Positions 8,815-17,717 of a stretch of DNA of 64,000 bases are shown one piece after another. Under the pieces are notes generated by a model. That model was not told where the DNA came from. It searched no databases and saw only the letters and a program-made list of their open reading frames with translations. The stretch spans positions 1,116,001 to 1,180,000 of the forward strand of contig JAYQMT010000005.1 in the NCBI GenBank assembly GCA_038143955.1, given 5' to 3'. Each line of letters starts with the position of its first letter. The stretch's first letter is position 1. This DNA is from Porticoccus sp038143955. Its GTDB lineage: Bacteria; Pseudomonadota; Gammaproteobacteria; Pseudomonadales; Porticoccaceae. Made by a program: the position numbers and the translations under genes.

Positions 8815-10129
8815 TTAATTCTTTATGCGGTACTCAGCAGAACGAGCGTGAGCTGTTAAAGACTCACCTCTCGCTATTACAGAAGCGGTTTTCCCAAGCT
8901 TTGAAGCGCTATTTTCATTACACATGACTATGGATGAACGTTTTTGAAAATCATATACACCTAATGGTGAAGAAAACCTCGCTGTTGATGATGTGGGGAG
9001 CACATGGCTTGGCCCTGCACAATAGACTCCTACTGACTCTGAAGTGAATCGACCCATGAAAATTGCTCCTGCATTACGAATTCTTGGGAGCATATCTTCA
9101 GGATCATCAACCGATAGTTCTAGATGTTCCGGTGCAATATAATTTACTAATTCAACGGCCTCATTTAAATCTTGAACTAAAATAAATGCTCCTCTTCTTT
9201 TCAAAGATGATCGGATAATATCTGCTCGCTCTAAAGATGGCAGTAATTTTTCTATACTCATTTTAACCTGGTCAAGTAACTTATAATCGTTGCTTACTAA
9301 AATAGCTTGTGCATTCTCATCATGTTCAGCCTGAGAAAAAAAGATCCATAGCGATCCAATCTGGATCTGTTTTCCCATCGCATACTATTAATACCTCTGA
9401 TGGCCCAGCAACCATGTCTAACCCTACTTGACCGAAAACCATACGTTTAGCTGTCGCAACAAATATATTTCCTGGCCCAACAATCTTATCGACCTTTTTT
9501 ATGGTATCAGTGCCATAGGCTAACGCGCCTATTGCCTGTGCTCCGCCTACTGTATAAATTTCGTCAACGCCTGCAATTTTTGCTGCAGCTAGAACCATTG
9601 GACTTAACTGGCCATTAGGAGCTGGTGCTGTCATAATAATTTTGTCTACCCCAGCAACTTTTGCTGGAAGGGTATTCATTAAAACTGAAGAGGGGTAATT
9701 TGCCTTACCTCCCGGAACATAAATACCTAACCTATCTAGTGGAGTTACCTGCTGCCCCAACATTGTTCCATCTTCATCATAATAGCTCCATGAATCTATT
9801 TTTTGGTGTTCATGATATTCTATGATTCGTTCAGCAGAGACATTCAGAGCTGATCTTTCAGATTCACTGATATTTTGAAGCGCTTGACTCATTTGATCAG
9901 TAGAAACTATTAAATCCCTAATGCTGGAGACATTTCTATTATCAAATTGGTTTGTATACTCTACCAAGGCACCATCACCCTTTTGCCGAATATTAGTCAA
10001 TATTTCACCAACTTGATGGTCGATTTTTGAATTTTCAGTCTTCTGCCAATCTAGTAATTTTTGAAGCTTACTATCAAAATCTTTATCAATAGATGAAAAC
10101 TGTCTGATATCACCCATCTTCATTTTCAT
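8815..10129 (-). CDS. hisD: Histidinol dehydrogenase (one frame break)
   Basis: This enzyme oxidises histidinol to histidine in two NAD-dependent steps. The N-terminal part contains GIYVPGGKANYPSSVLM, VGGAQAIGALAYGT and the IVGPGN signature. The C-terminal part contains FSQAEHDENAQAI, with the zinc- and substrate-binding Gln and His, and EHLEL. The frame breaks in the A7 run (plus strand) at 9336-9342. Six bases would give the continuous family sequence DLFSQAEHDE, so this is a one-base expansion. The repaired protein is about 438 residues, a normal length. hisG ends 3 bases upstream of its start. Confidence 0.94.
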
Positions 10130-10132
10130 ATC

Positions 10133-10756
10133 TTATTTTACCACTTTCTCAAGGCTATCTATTATCTCTTTTATACCTGCATGTTTCATTTTCATCGCAG
10201 CTTTATTGACAATAAGCCTGGAGCTGATATCAAAAATTGTATCCCTAGCTTCAAGACCGTTTGCTTTTAAAGTATTTCCTGTATCAACAATATCAACTAT
10301 TTCATCGGCGAGGCCCATGATTGGCGCCAACTCCATCGCGCCATAGAGTTTTATAATATCTACTTGAGAACCTTTAGCGGCATAATATTTTCTCGCGATA
10401 TTCACGTACTTTGTTGCAATTCTGATACGCCCTAACCTTGGTGAAGCTCCAATTATTCCTGCTGTCATGAGTTTACAGGAGGCAATATTAAGGTCTAATG
10501 GCTCATATAAACCGTCAGCACCATGTTCAAGCAATGTATCCTTTCCAACTATTCCAAGATCAGCTGCACCAAATCTTACATATGTAGGGACATCAGAACT
10601 GCGCAATATTAATATACGCACTCCTTCTATATTAGTATTAAATAATAATTTGCGGCTGAGACTAATATCTTCTGCAGGTATTATTCCAGCCTTAGCCAAA
10701 ATACTAATTGTCTCTTCTAAAATTCTTCCTTTGGTTAAAGCGATTGTTATTTCCAT
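10133..10756 (-). CDS. hisG: ATP phosphoribosyltransferase catalytic subunit, short form
   Basis: The protein has 207 residues, the short HisG form that lacks the C-terminal regulatory domain. Enzymes of this form depend on a separate HisZ subunit, which is not in this window. It catalyses the first committed step of histidine synthesis. Landmarks are the N-terminal ALTKGRILEET, FGAADLGIVGKDTLLE, and VDIVDTGNTLKANGL, the PRPP-binding loop. It is followed by hisD after 3 bases. Confidence 0.95.
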   Translation of the reverse strand: MEITIALTKGRILEETISILAKAGIIPAEDISLSRKLLFNTNIEGVRILILRSSDVPTYVRFGAADLGIVGKDTLLEHGADGLYEPLDLNIASCKLMTAGIIGASPRLGRIRIATKYVNIARKYYAAKGSQVDIIKLYGAMELAPIMGLADEIVDIVDTGNTLKANGLEARDTIFDISSRLIVNKAAMKMKHAGIKEIIDSLEKVVK

Positions 10757-10783
10757 AATTTTTAAAGTCTCTAATGTTTCAAT

Positions 10784-12046
10784 TCACTGGGTTTTTCTAC
10801 GAACTTTAGCTCCCAATTGTTGTAATTTTTCTTCAATTCGCTCGTAGCCTCGATCGATATGATAAATTCTATCGACTATTGTGTCCCCCTCTGCAACAAG
10901 GCCCGCAATGATTAAGCTTGCTGATGCACGTAAGTCAGATGCCATTACTGGAGCAGCCTTTAGACAATCTACGCCTTTTATTATAGCAGTATTACCGTCT
11001 ACATTTATCATTGTTCCCATACGATTTAGTTCATTTGTTTGAATTAAGCGGTTTTCAAATATTGTTTCTGTAATTGTTGCAGTGCCCCTGGATACAGCAT
11101 TCACAGCCGTAAGCTGTGCCTGCATATCGGTTGGCAACCCTGGATATGGAGAAGTTTTAAAACTAACTGATTTTGGTTGTTTGTTTTCCATATCAAGTTC
11201 GATCCAGTCTGCTCCTGTGTTTATTTTAGCTCCTGCCTCTCGAAAATTTCTCAATACTTGCTCTAGGATATTTGGATCTGTGTCTTTTAGGGTGATTTTT
11301 CCTCTAGTGGCTACTGCGGCTGCTAAATAAGTTGCCGTTTCAATTCTATCTGGCATTATTGTGTAACTACCACCACGTAGTGATTCAACCCCATCGATAA
11401 TTATTTTTGATGTTCCTATTCCGGTGATTCTTCCCCCAAGAGTATTAATAAATTTTGCTAAATCACCTACTTCGGGTTCGCAAGCTGCATTTTCAATGAC
11501 GGTTCTACCCTGAGCCAAAGAAGCTGCCATCATCAAGTTTTCAGTCGCCCCAACTGAGACAGTTCCCATTTTAATATTAGCTCCTTGTAAGCGACCGGAA
11601 ACTTTTGCGTCAACATACCCTCCATTAATTTCGATTGAAGCACCCATATGTTTGAGACCAGACAAATGTAGATCAATAGGTCGGCTACCAATCGCACAAC
11701 CGCCTGGAAAAGAGACTCTTGCGTGACCATGCTTAGCCAGCATGGGGCCTAAAACTAAAATTGAGGCACGCATCCTTTTTACTAAATCATAAGGAGCAGT
11801 ATGATTTTTAAGTGTTGTTGCGTCTATCTCAACTTTCATTTTTTCATTCATAATGACAGTCACTCCAAGACAACCAAGCAATTCAAACATAGTTGTAATA
11901 TCATGCAAGTGAGGTATATTCGATACTATTACTGGTGCGTCTGAGAGTAAAGTTGCTGCTAAAATGGGTAAAGCTGAGTTTTTTGCGCCAGATATGCGAA
12001 TTTGACCAAAAAGTCTTTCTCCACCAGAAATCAGCAATTTATCCAC
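10784..12046 (-). CDS. murA: UDP-N-acetylglucosamine 1-carboxyvinyltransferase MurA
   Basis: The protein has 420 residues and catalyses the first committed step of peptidoglycan synthesis, the transfer of enolpyruvate from PEP to UDP-GlcNAc. The N-terminus GGERLFGQIRISGAKNSALP is typical. The active-site loop reads PGGCAIGSRPIDLH, with the catalytic Cys that fosfomycin alkylates. The C-terminal YHIDRGYERIEEKL-x-x-LGA segment is conserved. It lies between ibaG and hisG as in Pseudomonas. Confidence 0.97.
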   Translation of the reverse strand: MDKLLISGGERLFGQIRISGAKNSALPILAATLLSDAPVIVSNIPHLHDITTMFELLGCLGVTVIMNEKMKVEIDATTLKNHTAPYDLVKRMRASILVLGPMLAKHGHARVSFPGGCAIGSRPIDLHLSGLKHMGASIEINGGYVDAKVSGRLQGANIKMGTVSVGATENLMMAASLAQGRTVIENAACEPEVGDLAKFINTLGGRITGIGTSKIIIDGVESLRGGSYTIMPDRIETATYLAAAVATRGKITLKDTDPNILEQVLRNFREAGAKINTGADWIELDMENKQPKSVSFKTSPYPGLPTDMQAQLTAVNAVSRGTATITETIFENRLIQTNELNRMGTMINVDGNTAIIKGVDCLKAAPVMASDLRASASLIIAGLVAEGDTIVDRIYHIDRGYERIEEKLQQLGAKVRRKTQ

Positions 12047-12122
12047 TAAAGATCCTTTTTTTTCAGCATATTTTCAATTTAAATCAACAAAGTTAAGTCA
12101 AATGTATTGCTAATAACTAATA

Positions 12123-12359
12123 TTACATCTCATCAACTGTAGAAGCTTTGATAGACACAGCATGTATTGTGCCATTTTTGATATACTCATTAATAATCTG
12201 ATAAACCAACTGCTGTCGTTTTACAGAATTAAGACCAAGAAAAATTTCACCTGTTGCATAAATATCAAAGTGGCCATTACTGCCCTCAACTTTAATATTG
12301 CAATTAGGTAGCTGCGTATTCAATAAATTTTGTATTTCTAATTTTATTGGCGGTTCCAT
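12123..12359 (-). CDS. ibaG: BolA-family protein IbaG
   Basis: The protein has 78 residues and a BolA fold. It contains VEGSNGHFDIYATGEIFLGLNSVKRQQLVY, which matches the IbaG/YrbA subgroup by sequence and by position before murA. IbaG is linked to acid tolerance and iron-sulfur handling with monothiol glutaredoxins. It is 15 bases downstream of mlaC. Confidence 0.9.
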   Translation of the reverse strand: MEPPIKLEIQNLLNTQLPNCNIKVEGSNGHFDIYATGEIFLGLNSVKRQQLVYQIINEYIKNGTIHAVSIKASTVDEM

Positions 12360-12374
12360 AAATATTCCTAGTGA

Positions 12375-13022
12375 TTAGTCGCCTGAAGATGACCAAGTAT
12401 TTATAACCTTATCTATATCACCTTCCAGTTTTCTGGCTCTTTGGGTAAACTGATTACGAAATATTTTACCGAGGTTAATTCCATTTATAACTAAGTTGGT
12501 AACCTTCCATGAACCAGAACGAGTTAAGCTCATTGAGTAAATTAAAGGGAATACGCCGTCTGGGCCTCGAATTTCTTGAATAACTCTCGTTGACTTAAGG
12601 TCGCTAATATCTTCTTTCGGTGGGATCACTAAAATAGATTGCTCTCCATAAGATAATAACCCCCGACCATAGGTTTCAATTAACTCTCTTCTAAATATGT
12701 AGTCAAAACGTTTTCGTTGATCAGGGCTCGATATTTTTGCATATTTACCCATAACCCTGTACGCAATCCAGTCAAAATCAATGACATTAATTAATAGATT
12801 ATCTAATTCATCAAAGAAGTCTTCTGGATTATTCGCAAAACTCTCTCTGTGGCTATCAATGGTTTTAAGAAGTTTTTGTGTAACCTGCTCGACTACATCA
12901 TGAGGTTTTATTGGAATGGAGGTCGCACTAGCATCTATGACTGAATTTGCCCAAGAAAATTGAATAGTGCAAGCGAAAATCAAAAGAAATTTTCCTATTT
13001 TGTTTAAATACCCTGATAGCAT
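12375..13022 (-). CDS. mlaC: MlaC-type periplasmic phospholipid-binding protein, orphan at this locus
   Basis: The protein starts with a signal peptide (MLSGYLNKIGKFLLIFACT to FSWA), followed by an MlaC/Ttg2D domain. Family segments include HDVVEQVTQKLL, FDWIAYRVMGKYAK and WKVTNLVINGINLGKIFRNQF. I chose ATG 13022 because AGGA lies seven bases before it. ATG 13037 is an in-frame alternative. MlaC shuttles phospholipid between the outer-membrane MlaA complex and the inner-membrane MlaFEDB transporter. The usual order is mlaF-E-D-C-B-ibaG-murA. Here mlaF, mlaE and mlaD are missing upstream and mlaB is missing between mlaC and ibaG. Confidence 0.85.
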   Translation of the reverse strand: MLSGYLNKIGKFLLIFACTIQFSWANSVIDASATSIPIKPHDVVEQVTQKLLKTIDSHRESFANNPEDFFDELDNLLINVIDFDWIAYRVMGKYAKISSPDQRKRFDYIFRRELIETYGRGLLSYGEQSILVIPPKEDISDLKSTRVIQEIRGPDGVFPLIYSMSLTRSGSWKVTNLVINGINLGKIFRNQFTQRARKLEGDIDKVINTWSSSGD

Positions 13023-13198
13023 TTTTGTTTTCCTCATAAACTCTTTAAGAACGATGACGTTATTACCTAGTATCACACGCAGTGAAAGATTCTTTTAATA
13101 GATCCAAATAATAGCTGACTTAGGAACGTCTGCACTATAACATTGGAAACATGAATTAGGAATTATCTCTGAAACAAGACCGAGGAATAAAATTTAAA

Positions 13199-14181
13199 AT
13201 GGAAATATTAGGTCTTGCAACTTTAGCAATTATATTAGGGCTCATAGGACTTGTTTGGGGTGCAGATAATTTTGTTGCAGGTAGTGTCGGAGCTGCTTAT
13301 AACTTTAGAATTTCCCCTTTAGTTATTGGTTTAACGATTGTTTCTTTTGGGACATCTGCACCAGAAATTATCGTATCTATAGATGCGTCACTTCATCAGG
13401 CTGGTGATATTGGAATAGGTAACGCCATTGGATCGAATTTAGCAAATATTGGATTAGTTTTAGGGGTCACTGCTCTGATACGTCCAATTCCTTTAAGTAA
13501 AAATTTACTAAAAACAGAAGGGGCTGCTCTCGTCGTTGCCACTCTTCTTGGTGGATTTTTTTGTATGATGGGAACCTGAGTAATATTGAGGGGTTAATCC
13601 TTATTTTTGCGACCCTTCCATTAATGATATACATTTTTTACAGAAAAAAATATAAACCCACTCAGGATCTTGAGAATAAGACGAAAGAAATAGTTTTGAT
13701 GTCTACAAAGAAAGCTGTGATTTACTTTTTTTGCGGTCTTTTGGTGCTACTCATAAGTGCAGATTTATTAGTTTGGGGTGCTATAAATTTTGCTGAATTT
13801 TTTGGTTTAAGCAAAGTAGTTATAGGTTTAACTGTAGTTGCTATTGGTACTAGCTTACCTGAACTAGCTGCTTCAGTAAGTAGTGCTCTAAAGGGGCATT
13901 ACGATATTGCTATAGGGGCTATATTCGGCTCTAATCTTTACAATTTATTAATAGTTATGGCTCTGCCGGGAATTATTGCAACACCAAAACTAAGCGAAGA
14001 AGTATTTTACCGAGATTACTTGTCAATGGGATCGCTCACATTAGTTCTGCTTGTTATAATTTTGTATGTGTCCTATATTGCAAGAAATAAAGGTGGTCAA
14101 GCAATGATTTCAAAAAAGTTTGGGCTTTTAGTATTCATACTTTATGCACTTTACTATGCTTTACTAATGATTTGGGTTTAA
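13199..14181 (+). CDS. yrbG: Calcium/sodium antiporter YrbG-like (one frame break)
   Basis: This is a CaCA-superfamily cation antiporter of about ten membrane helices in two inverted repeats. The paired alpha-repeat motifs are FGTSAPEIIVS in the first half and IGTSLPELAAS in the second, each followed by an IGNAIGSN or IGAIFGSN segment. The frame breaks at the T7 run 13556-13562. Eight bases would give LLGGFFLYDGNLSNIEGL and one protein of about 327 residues. It lies directly upstream of kdsD, as in E. coli, and divergent from mlaC. Substrate specificity is inferred from the family only. Confidence 0.88.
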
Positions 14182-14250
14182 GGGATATTTTTCTTTTACT
14201 CTCGGAGTTTTAATCTAAACTTGTTAATAGTCAATAATTTAGAGTAGAAA

Positions 14251-15221
14251 ATGATCCAAAATGATTATTTAAAAGTAGCTAAACGCACAATAAAGATGGA
14301 ATCAGAGGCTGTTGCGCTTTTAGAGCAACGTATTGGTAATGAGTTCATAGAAGCCTGTAAGCTAATTATTAATTGCTCTGGTCGCCTAGTAGTTACTGGT
14401 ATGGGTAAATCTGGCCATATCGGACGTAAAATTGCTGCCACTTTCGCGAGTACTGGCACACCTGCATTTTTTGTTCATCCAGGTGAGGCAAGCCATGGTG
14501 ACATCGGTATGATTACAAAAAAGGATGTGGTGCTGGCTTTATCAAACTCAGGGACCACAACTGAGTTAGTACCCTTCTGCCCCAAATCAAGCGCTTAGGT
14601 GTCCCCTTAATTTGTATGACAGGTGACCAAACATCTACTCTTGCCAGGGCAGCAGAAGTTCATTTGGATGTAAAGGTCAACTCAGAGGCGTGTCCGCTTG
14701 GGTTGGCTCCTACTACAAGTACGACTGCAACACTTGTAATGGGAGATGCATTGGCTATAGCATTATTAGAAGCAAGAGGTTTTACAGCCGAAGATTTCGC
14801 ATTCTCACATCCCGGGGGTGCATTAGGGCAAAAACTTCTCTTAAAGGTCAAAGATATAATGCACAGCGGTGAAGATCTTCCGAAGGTAAATATTAATCAG
14901 CCTTTGAAGGAAGCGTTACTTGAAATGTCAAAAAAAGGGTTTGGCATGACCACCGTAGTGAAGGATACCGGTAAGCTTTTTGGAGTATTTACTGATGGTG
15001 ATCTTCGTAGAGCTATAGATAATGATAAAAATGTAAAATCTATTCTTCTAAGTGAGGTTACTAAATCGGGTTGTAAGTCGATACATCAAGATGCGTTAGC
15101 TGCTGAGGCCCTAAAAATTATAGAAGATCTTAGGGTTACCACTTTAGTCATCGAGAATTCAAATCATGAGCCTGTTGGCATACTTCATTTGCATGATATT
15201 TTAAAAGCAGGCGTCGTATAG
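14251..15221 (+). CDS. kdsD: D-arabinose 5-phosphate isomerase (one frame break)
   Basis: This enzyme makes arabinose 5-phosphate from ribulose 5-phosphate for Kdo synthesis. The SIS domain has TGMGKSGHIGRKIAATFAST, the HPGEASHGDIGM loop and LALSNSGTT. Two CBS domains follow, starting near IMHSGEDLP. The frame breaks near CCC 14572-14574. A fourth C restores ELVPLLPQIKRLGVPLICMT and a protein of 323 residues, normal for the family. kdsC begins 3 bases after the stop. Confidence 0.94.
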
Positions 15222-15224
15222 AAA

Positions 15225-15770
15225 ATGGTAACAAATAACCAAAAAACTCTTAATCTAGCTAAATCAATAAAATTATTATTGATAGATGTTGATGGTGTCT
15301 TAAGTGATGGTAAATTATATTTCGGAAATAATGGTGAAGAGTTCAAATCATTTAACATTAAAGATGGTTTGGGTATTAAACTATTACAAAGAAACGGTGT
15401 TGAAGTCGGAATTATAACTGGTAGATCATCTAAAATTGTTTCCAAGAGGGCAAAAGATCTTGGAATTAATATAATTAAACAAGGAAGACAAGATAAGTTA
15501 GCTGCTCTTAATGAAATACTTGAGGACGATGAAAAAAACATCAATTATCTTATGCAAGAAATTGCATTTCTTGGAGATGATCTGCCAGATGTTTCAATAA
15601 TTCGAAAGGTTGGACTGGGAGTTGCTGTTGGAGATGCTCATGAATTTGTAGTCAAAAATGCTAACTGGCAAACCATGTCAAATGGAGGATGTGGTGCAGT
15701 AAGAGAGCTAGCTGAACTAATTTTGGGAGCACAAAATAAGCTTGATTCAAGCTTGATAGACTTTCTTTAA
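15225..15770 (+). CDS. kdsC: 3-deoxy-D-manno-octulosonate 8-phosphate phosphatase
   Basis: The protein has 181 residues and is a cap-less HAD phosphatase that releases Kdo from Kdo-8-phosphate. Motif I is LLIDVDGVLSDG with the nucleophile Asp. The conserved FNIKDGLGIKLLQ, EVGIITGRSS and FLGDDLPDVSIIRKVGLGVAVGDAH segments follow in order. It is intact and tightly coupled to kdsD (3 bases). Confidence 0.95.
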   Translation: MVTNNQKTLNLAKSIKLLLIDVDGVLSDGKLYFGNNGEEFKSFNIKDGLGIKLLQRNGVEVGIITGRSSKIVSKRAKDLGINIIKQGRQDKLAALNEILEDDEKNINYLMQEIAFLGDDLPDVSIIRKVGLGVAVGDAHEFVVKNANWQTMSNGGCGAVRELAELILGAQNKLDSSLIDFL

Positions 15771-15822
15771 AGGTCTAATTTATTAATATTAATTTACTTT
15801 ACTTAAACTTAATTTATCTACT

Positions 15823-16395
15823 ATGCGTAATTTTCTTCTAACAATCATGCTTTTAGGTTCCGCAGGAGGTTTTCTGTTATTTATGCTTGGGCAGCCTGAA
15901 GTTTTTAGAAAAAAAACTGACTATAATCAAAGCACTATTGATTATAGATTTGATAGCTACATGATAAATATTTCTATGTTAGAGTTTCATAAAAGCGGGA
16001 GATTAGCTTCAAAGTTAGACGCAATAAATACTAAACGCTTTAAATCAACCAGCAGGCTCGAATTTGAAAAACCCAAGCTCAAGTATTATGCATCAGTAGA
16101 ATCAACTAAACCTTGGCAACTTAAAGCTGATAAGGGCGCGAGCATAAATGATGGTGAAAGTGCAATATTTACAGACAACGTTTACGCATGGAAAGATATT
16201 AAGGATGGTAAGAGAAATAAAATCATTACAGAGAAATTAATTTTGCATCCAAATAAGCAGACTGTTGAAACTGATGTTAAAATTAGAATGATTAACCCAA
16301 ATGGAGAATCAGTGGGTGTGGGCATGAGGGGAAATCTAGATACTGAAATATTCGAACTTTTATCAGAAGTCCAAGGGGTTTATCGTGGGCAGTAA
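15823..16395 (+). CDS. lptC: LPS export component LptC
   Basis: The protein has 190 residues. An N-terminal membrane anchor, FLLTIMLLGSAGGFLLFM, precedes a periplasmic beta-jellyroll domain. LptC passes lipopolysaccharide from the LptBFG extractor to LptA. The LptC family is recognised by FDSYMINISMLEFHKSGRLASKL, DKGASINDGESAIFTDNV, and the overall length and position. Its 3' end overlaps lptA by 11 bases. Confidence 0.88.
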   Translation: MRNFLLTIMLLGSAGGFLLFMLGQPEVFRKKTDYNQSTIDYRFDSYMINISMLEFHKSGRLASKLDAINTKRFKSTSRLEFEKPKLKYYASVESTKPWQLKADKGASINDGESAIFTDNVYAWKDIKDGKRNKIITEKLILHPNKQTVETDVKIRMINPNGESVGVGMRGNLDTEIFELLSEVQGVYRGQ

Positions 16396-16873
16396 GTTGT
16401 CGGTCCTCGCCTCTTTAATTTTTTGGTGTTTTAACCTTAATGCTCTTCCAGACGACAGAAAATCACCTATCAAAGTGGTTTCTGATCGTGCAGAACAAAA
16501 TGAAAAAGATGGTACTGCTATTTATGAAGGGTCAGTCGTTGTTCGTCAGGGAAGCATAATAATTCATGCAGACAAGGTTACAATGGTAACTGACATAAAA
16601 GGTGGTAATAGGATTGTATGCGTAGGTAACCCAGCTAAATACCAGCAAATTATTAATACTGCAGACGGGCTTGTTTTGGCCAGTGCTAATACTATTCAAT
16701 ATTTTTTAAAAAAAGAAAGAATTGGGTTAATTCAGAATGCTAGCCTTGAACAAAACGGTACTACAATAACTGGGGATAAAATTGACTATGATCTGAAATC
16801 AGAGATTGTAAAAGCCTCCTCTTCAGAGAATACAAGAAAACGTATAGAGATGGTCATACCACCCACTAGATAG
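16385..16873 (+). CDS. lptA: LPS transport periplasmic protein LptA
   Basis: The protein has 162 residues. The start is GTG at 16385, inside the end of lptC. An N-terminal signal peptide ends near LNALPDD. The OstA/LptA domain contains VVSDRAEQNEKDGTAIYEGSVVVRQGS, ADKVTM and GDKIDYDL. It polymerises head-to-tail to bridge the periplasm between LptC and LptD. lptB follows after 13 bases. Confidence 0.9.
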   Translation: MGSKLSVLASLIFWCFNLNALPDDRKSPIKVVSDRAEQNEKDGTAIYEGSVVVRQGSIIIHADKVTMVTDIKGGNRIVCVGNPAKYQQIINTADGLVLASANTIQYFLKKERIGLIQNASLEQNGTTITGDKIDYDLKSEIVKASSSENTRKRIEMVIPPTR

Positions 16874-16886
16874 TAAGGCAATTTTT

Positions 16887-17611
16887 ATGGCGGTACTCAG
16901 AGCTCAAAATCTTTCTAAAAGCTATAAGAAAAGGCCTATCATTCGTGATGTTTCACTCTCAGTAGAGAGTGGTGCAATTGTCGGTTTGCTCGGACCAAAT
17001 GGAGCTGGCAAAACAACTTGCTTCTATATGATAGTTGGTTTAGTAGAACAGGATGGGGAGAAATATTTATTGATGAGGAAAGTATCACTAATCTTCCAAT
17101 GCATGGTCGAGCACAAAAAGGTATTGGATATCTCCCTCAAGAGGCTTCAGTTTTTAGAAAAATGACTGTAGCAGATAATATTTTAGCTATTTTAGAAACA
17201 CGAGATGATCTTGATGATGATCAACGAAAGCTAAGAATTGAGGACTTATTAATAGAATTTCATCTTTCTCATATTCGAGATTCTATAGGTCTTAGTCTTT
17301 CTGGGGGCGAGCGCCGAAGAGTTGAAATTGCCAGAGCTCTGGCTACAGAGCCGGACTTCATTCTGCTCGATGAACCTTTTGCTGGGGTAGATCCAATTTC
17401 AGTAAATGAAATAAAACAAATTATACGTCAACTTAAAAGTAAAAACATCGGTGTTTTAATCACTGACCACAATGTTCGCGAAACACTTGATATCTGTGAG
17501 CATGCTTATATCGTAGGCGAAGGCAAGGTTATTGCAGAGGGGGCGGCTTCAGAAATAATAGCCAACCAGCAAGTTCGAGATATATATTTAGGCGAAGACT
17601 TTGTGCTTTAA
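16887..17611 (+). CDS. lptB: LPS export ABC transporter ATPase LptB (one frame break)
   Basis: The ATPase that powers LPS extraction by LptFG. Walker A is GPNGAGKTT, the Q-loop region is GIGYLPQEASVFRKM, the signature is LSGGERRR and Walker B is FILLDEPFAGVDP, followed by the H-loop ITDHNV. The frame breaks at GGGG 17055-17058. A fifth G restores EQDGGEIFIDEESI and a protein of 241 residues, identical in length to E. coli LptB. lptB is essential in bacteria that make LPS, which argues for a sequencing error. It ends about 75 bases before the sigma-54-like element of rpoN. Confidence 0.95.
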
Positions 17612-17684
17612 ACAGGGAATTAAAATTCCAATACGCTCAAATCTCCAATTACTCAGTCAAACATTCAACTATTAAATTATTTAA

Positions 17685-17700
17685 TGGCACGATATTTGCC
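17685..17700 (+). promoter_or_regulatory. Sigma-54 -24/-12 element directly ahead of rpoN
   Basis: TGGCACGATATTTGCC matches TGGCACG-N4-TTGC at every consensus position, with GG and GC separated by the required 10 bases. Transcription from it would start about 12 bases past the GC, near 17711, leaving only about 7 bases before the rpoN ATG at 17718. Such a site could let sigma-54 bind and limit or drive its own gene. No activator site was recognised. Confidence 0.65.
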
Positions 17701-17717
17701 TATATAATGATCTTATT

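Noticed and set aside
13561..14181. A separate half-size cation antiporter gene
   Set aside because: The two halves are the two repeats of one CaCA protein, split by a T-run of seven where eight fits.
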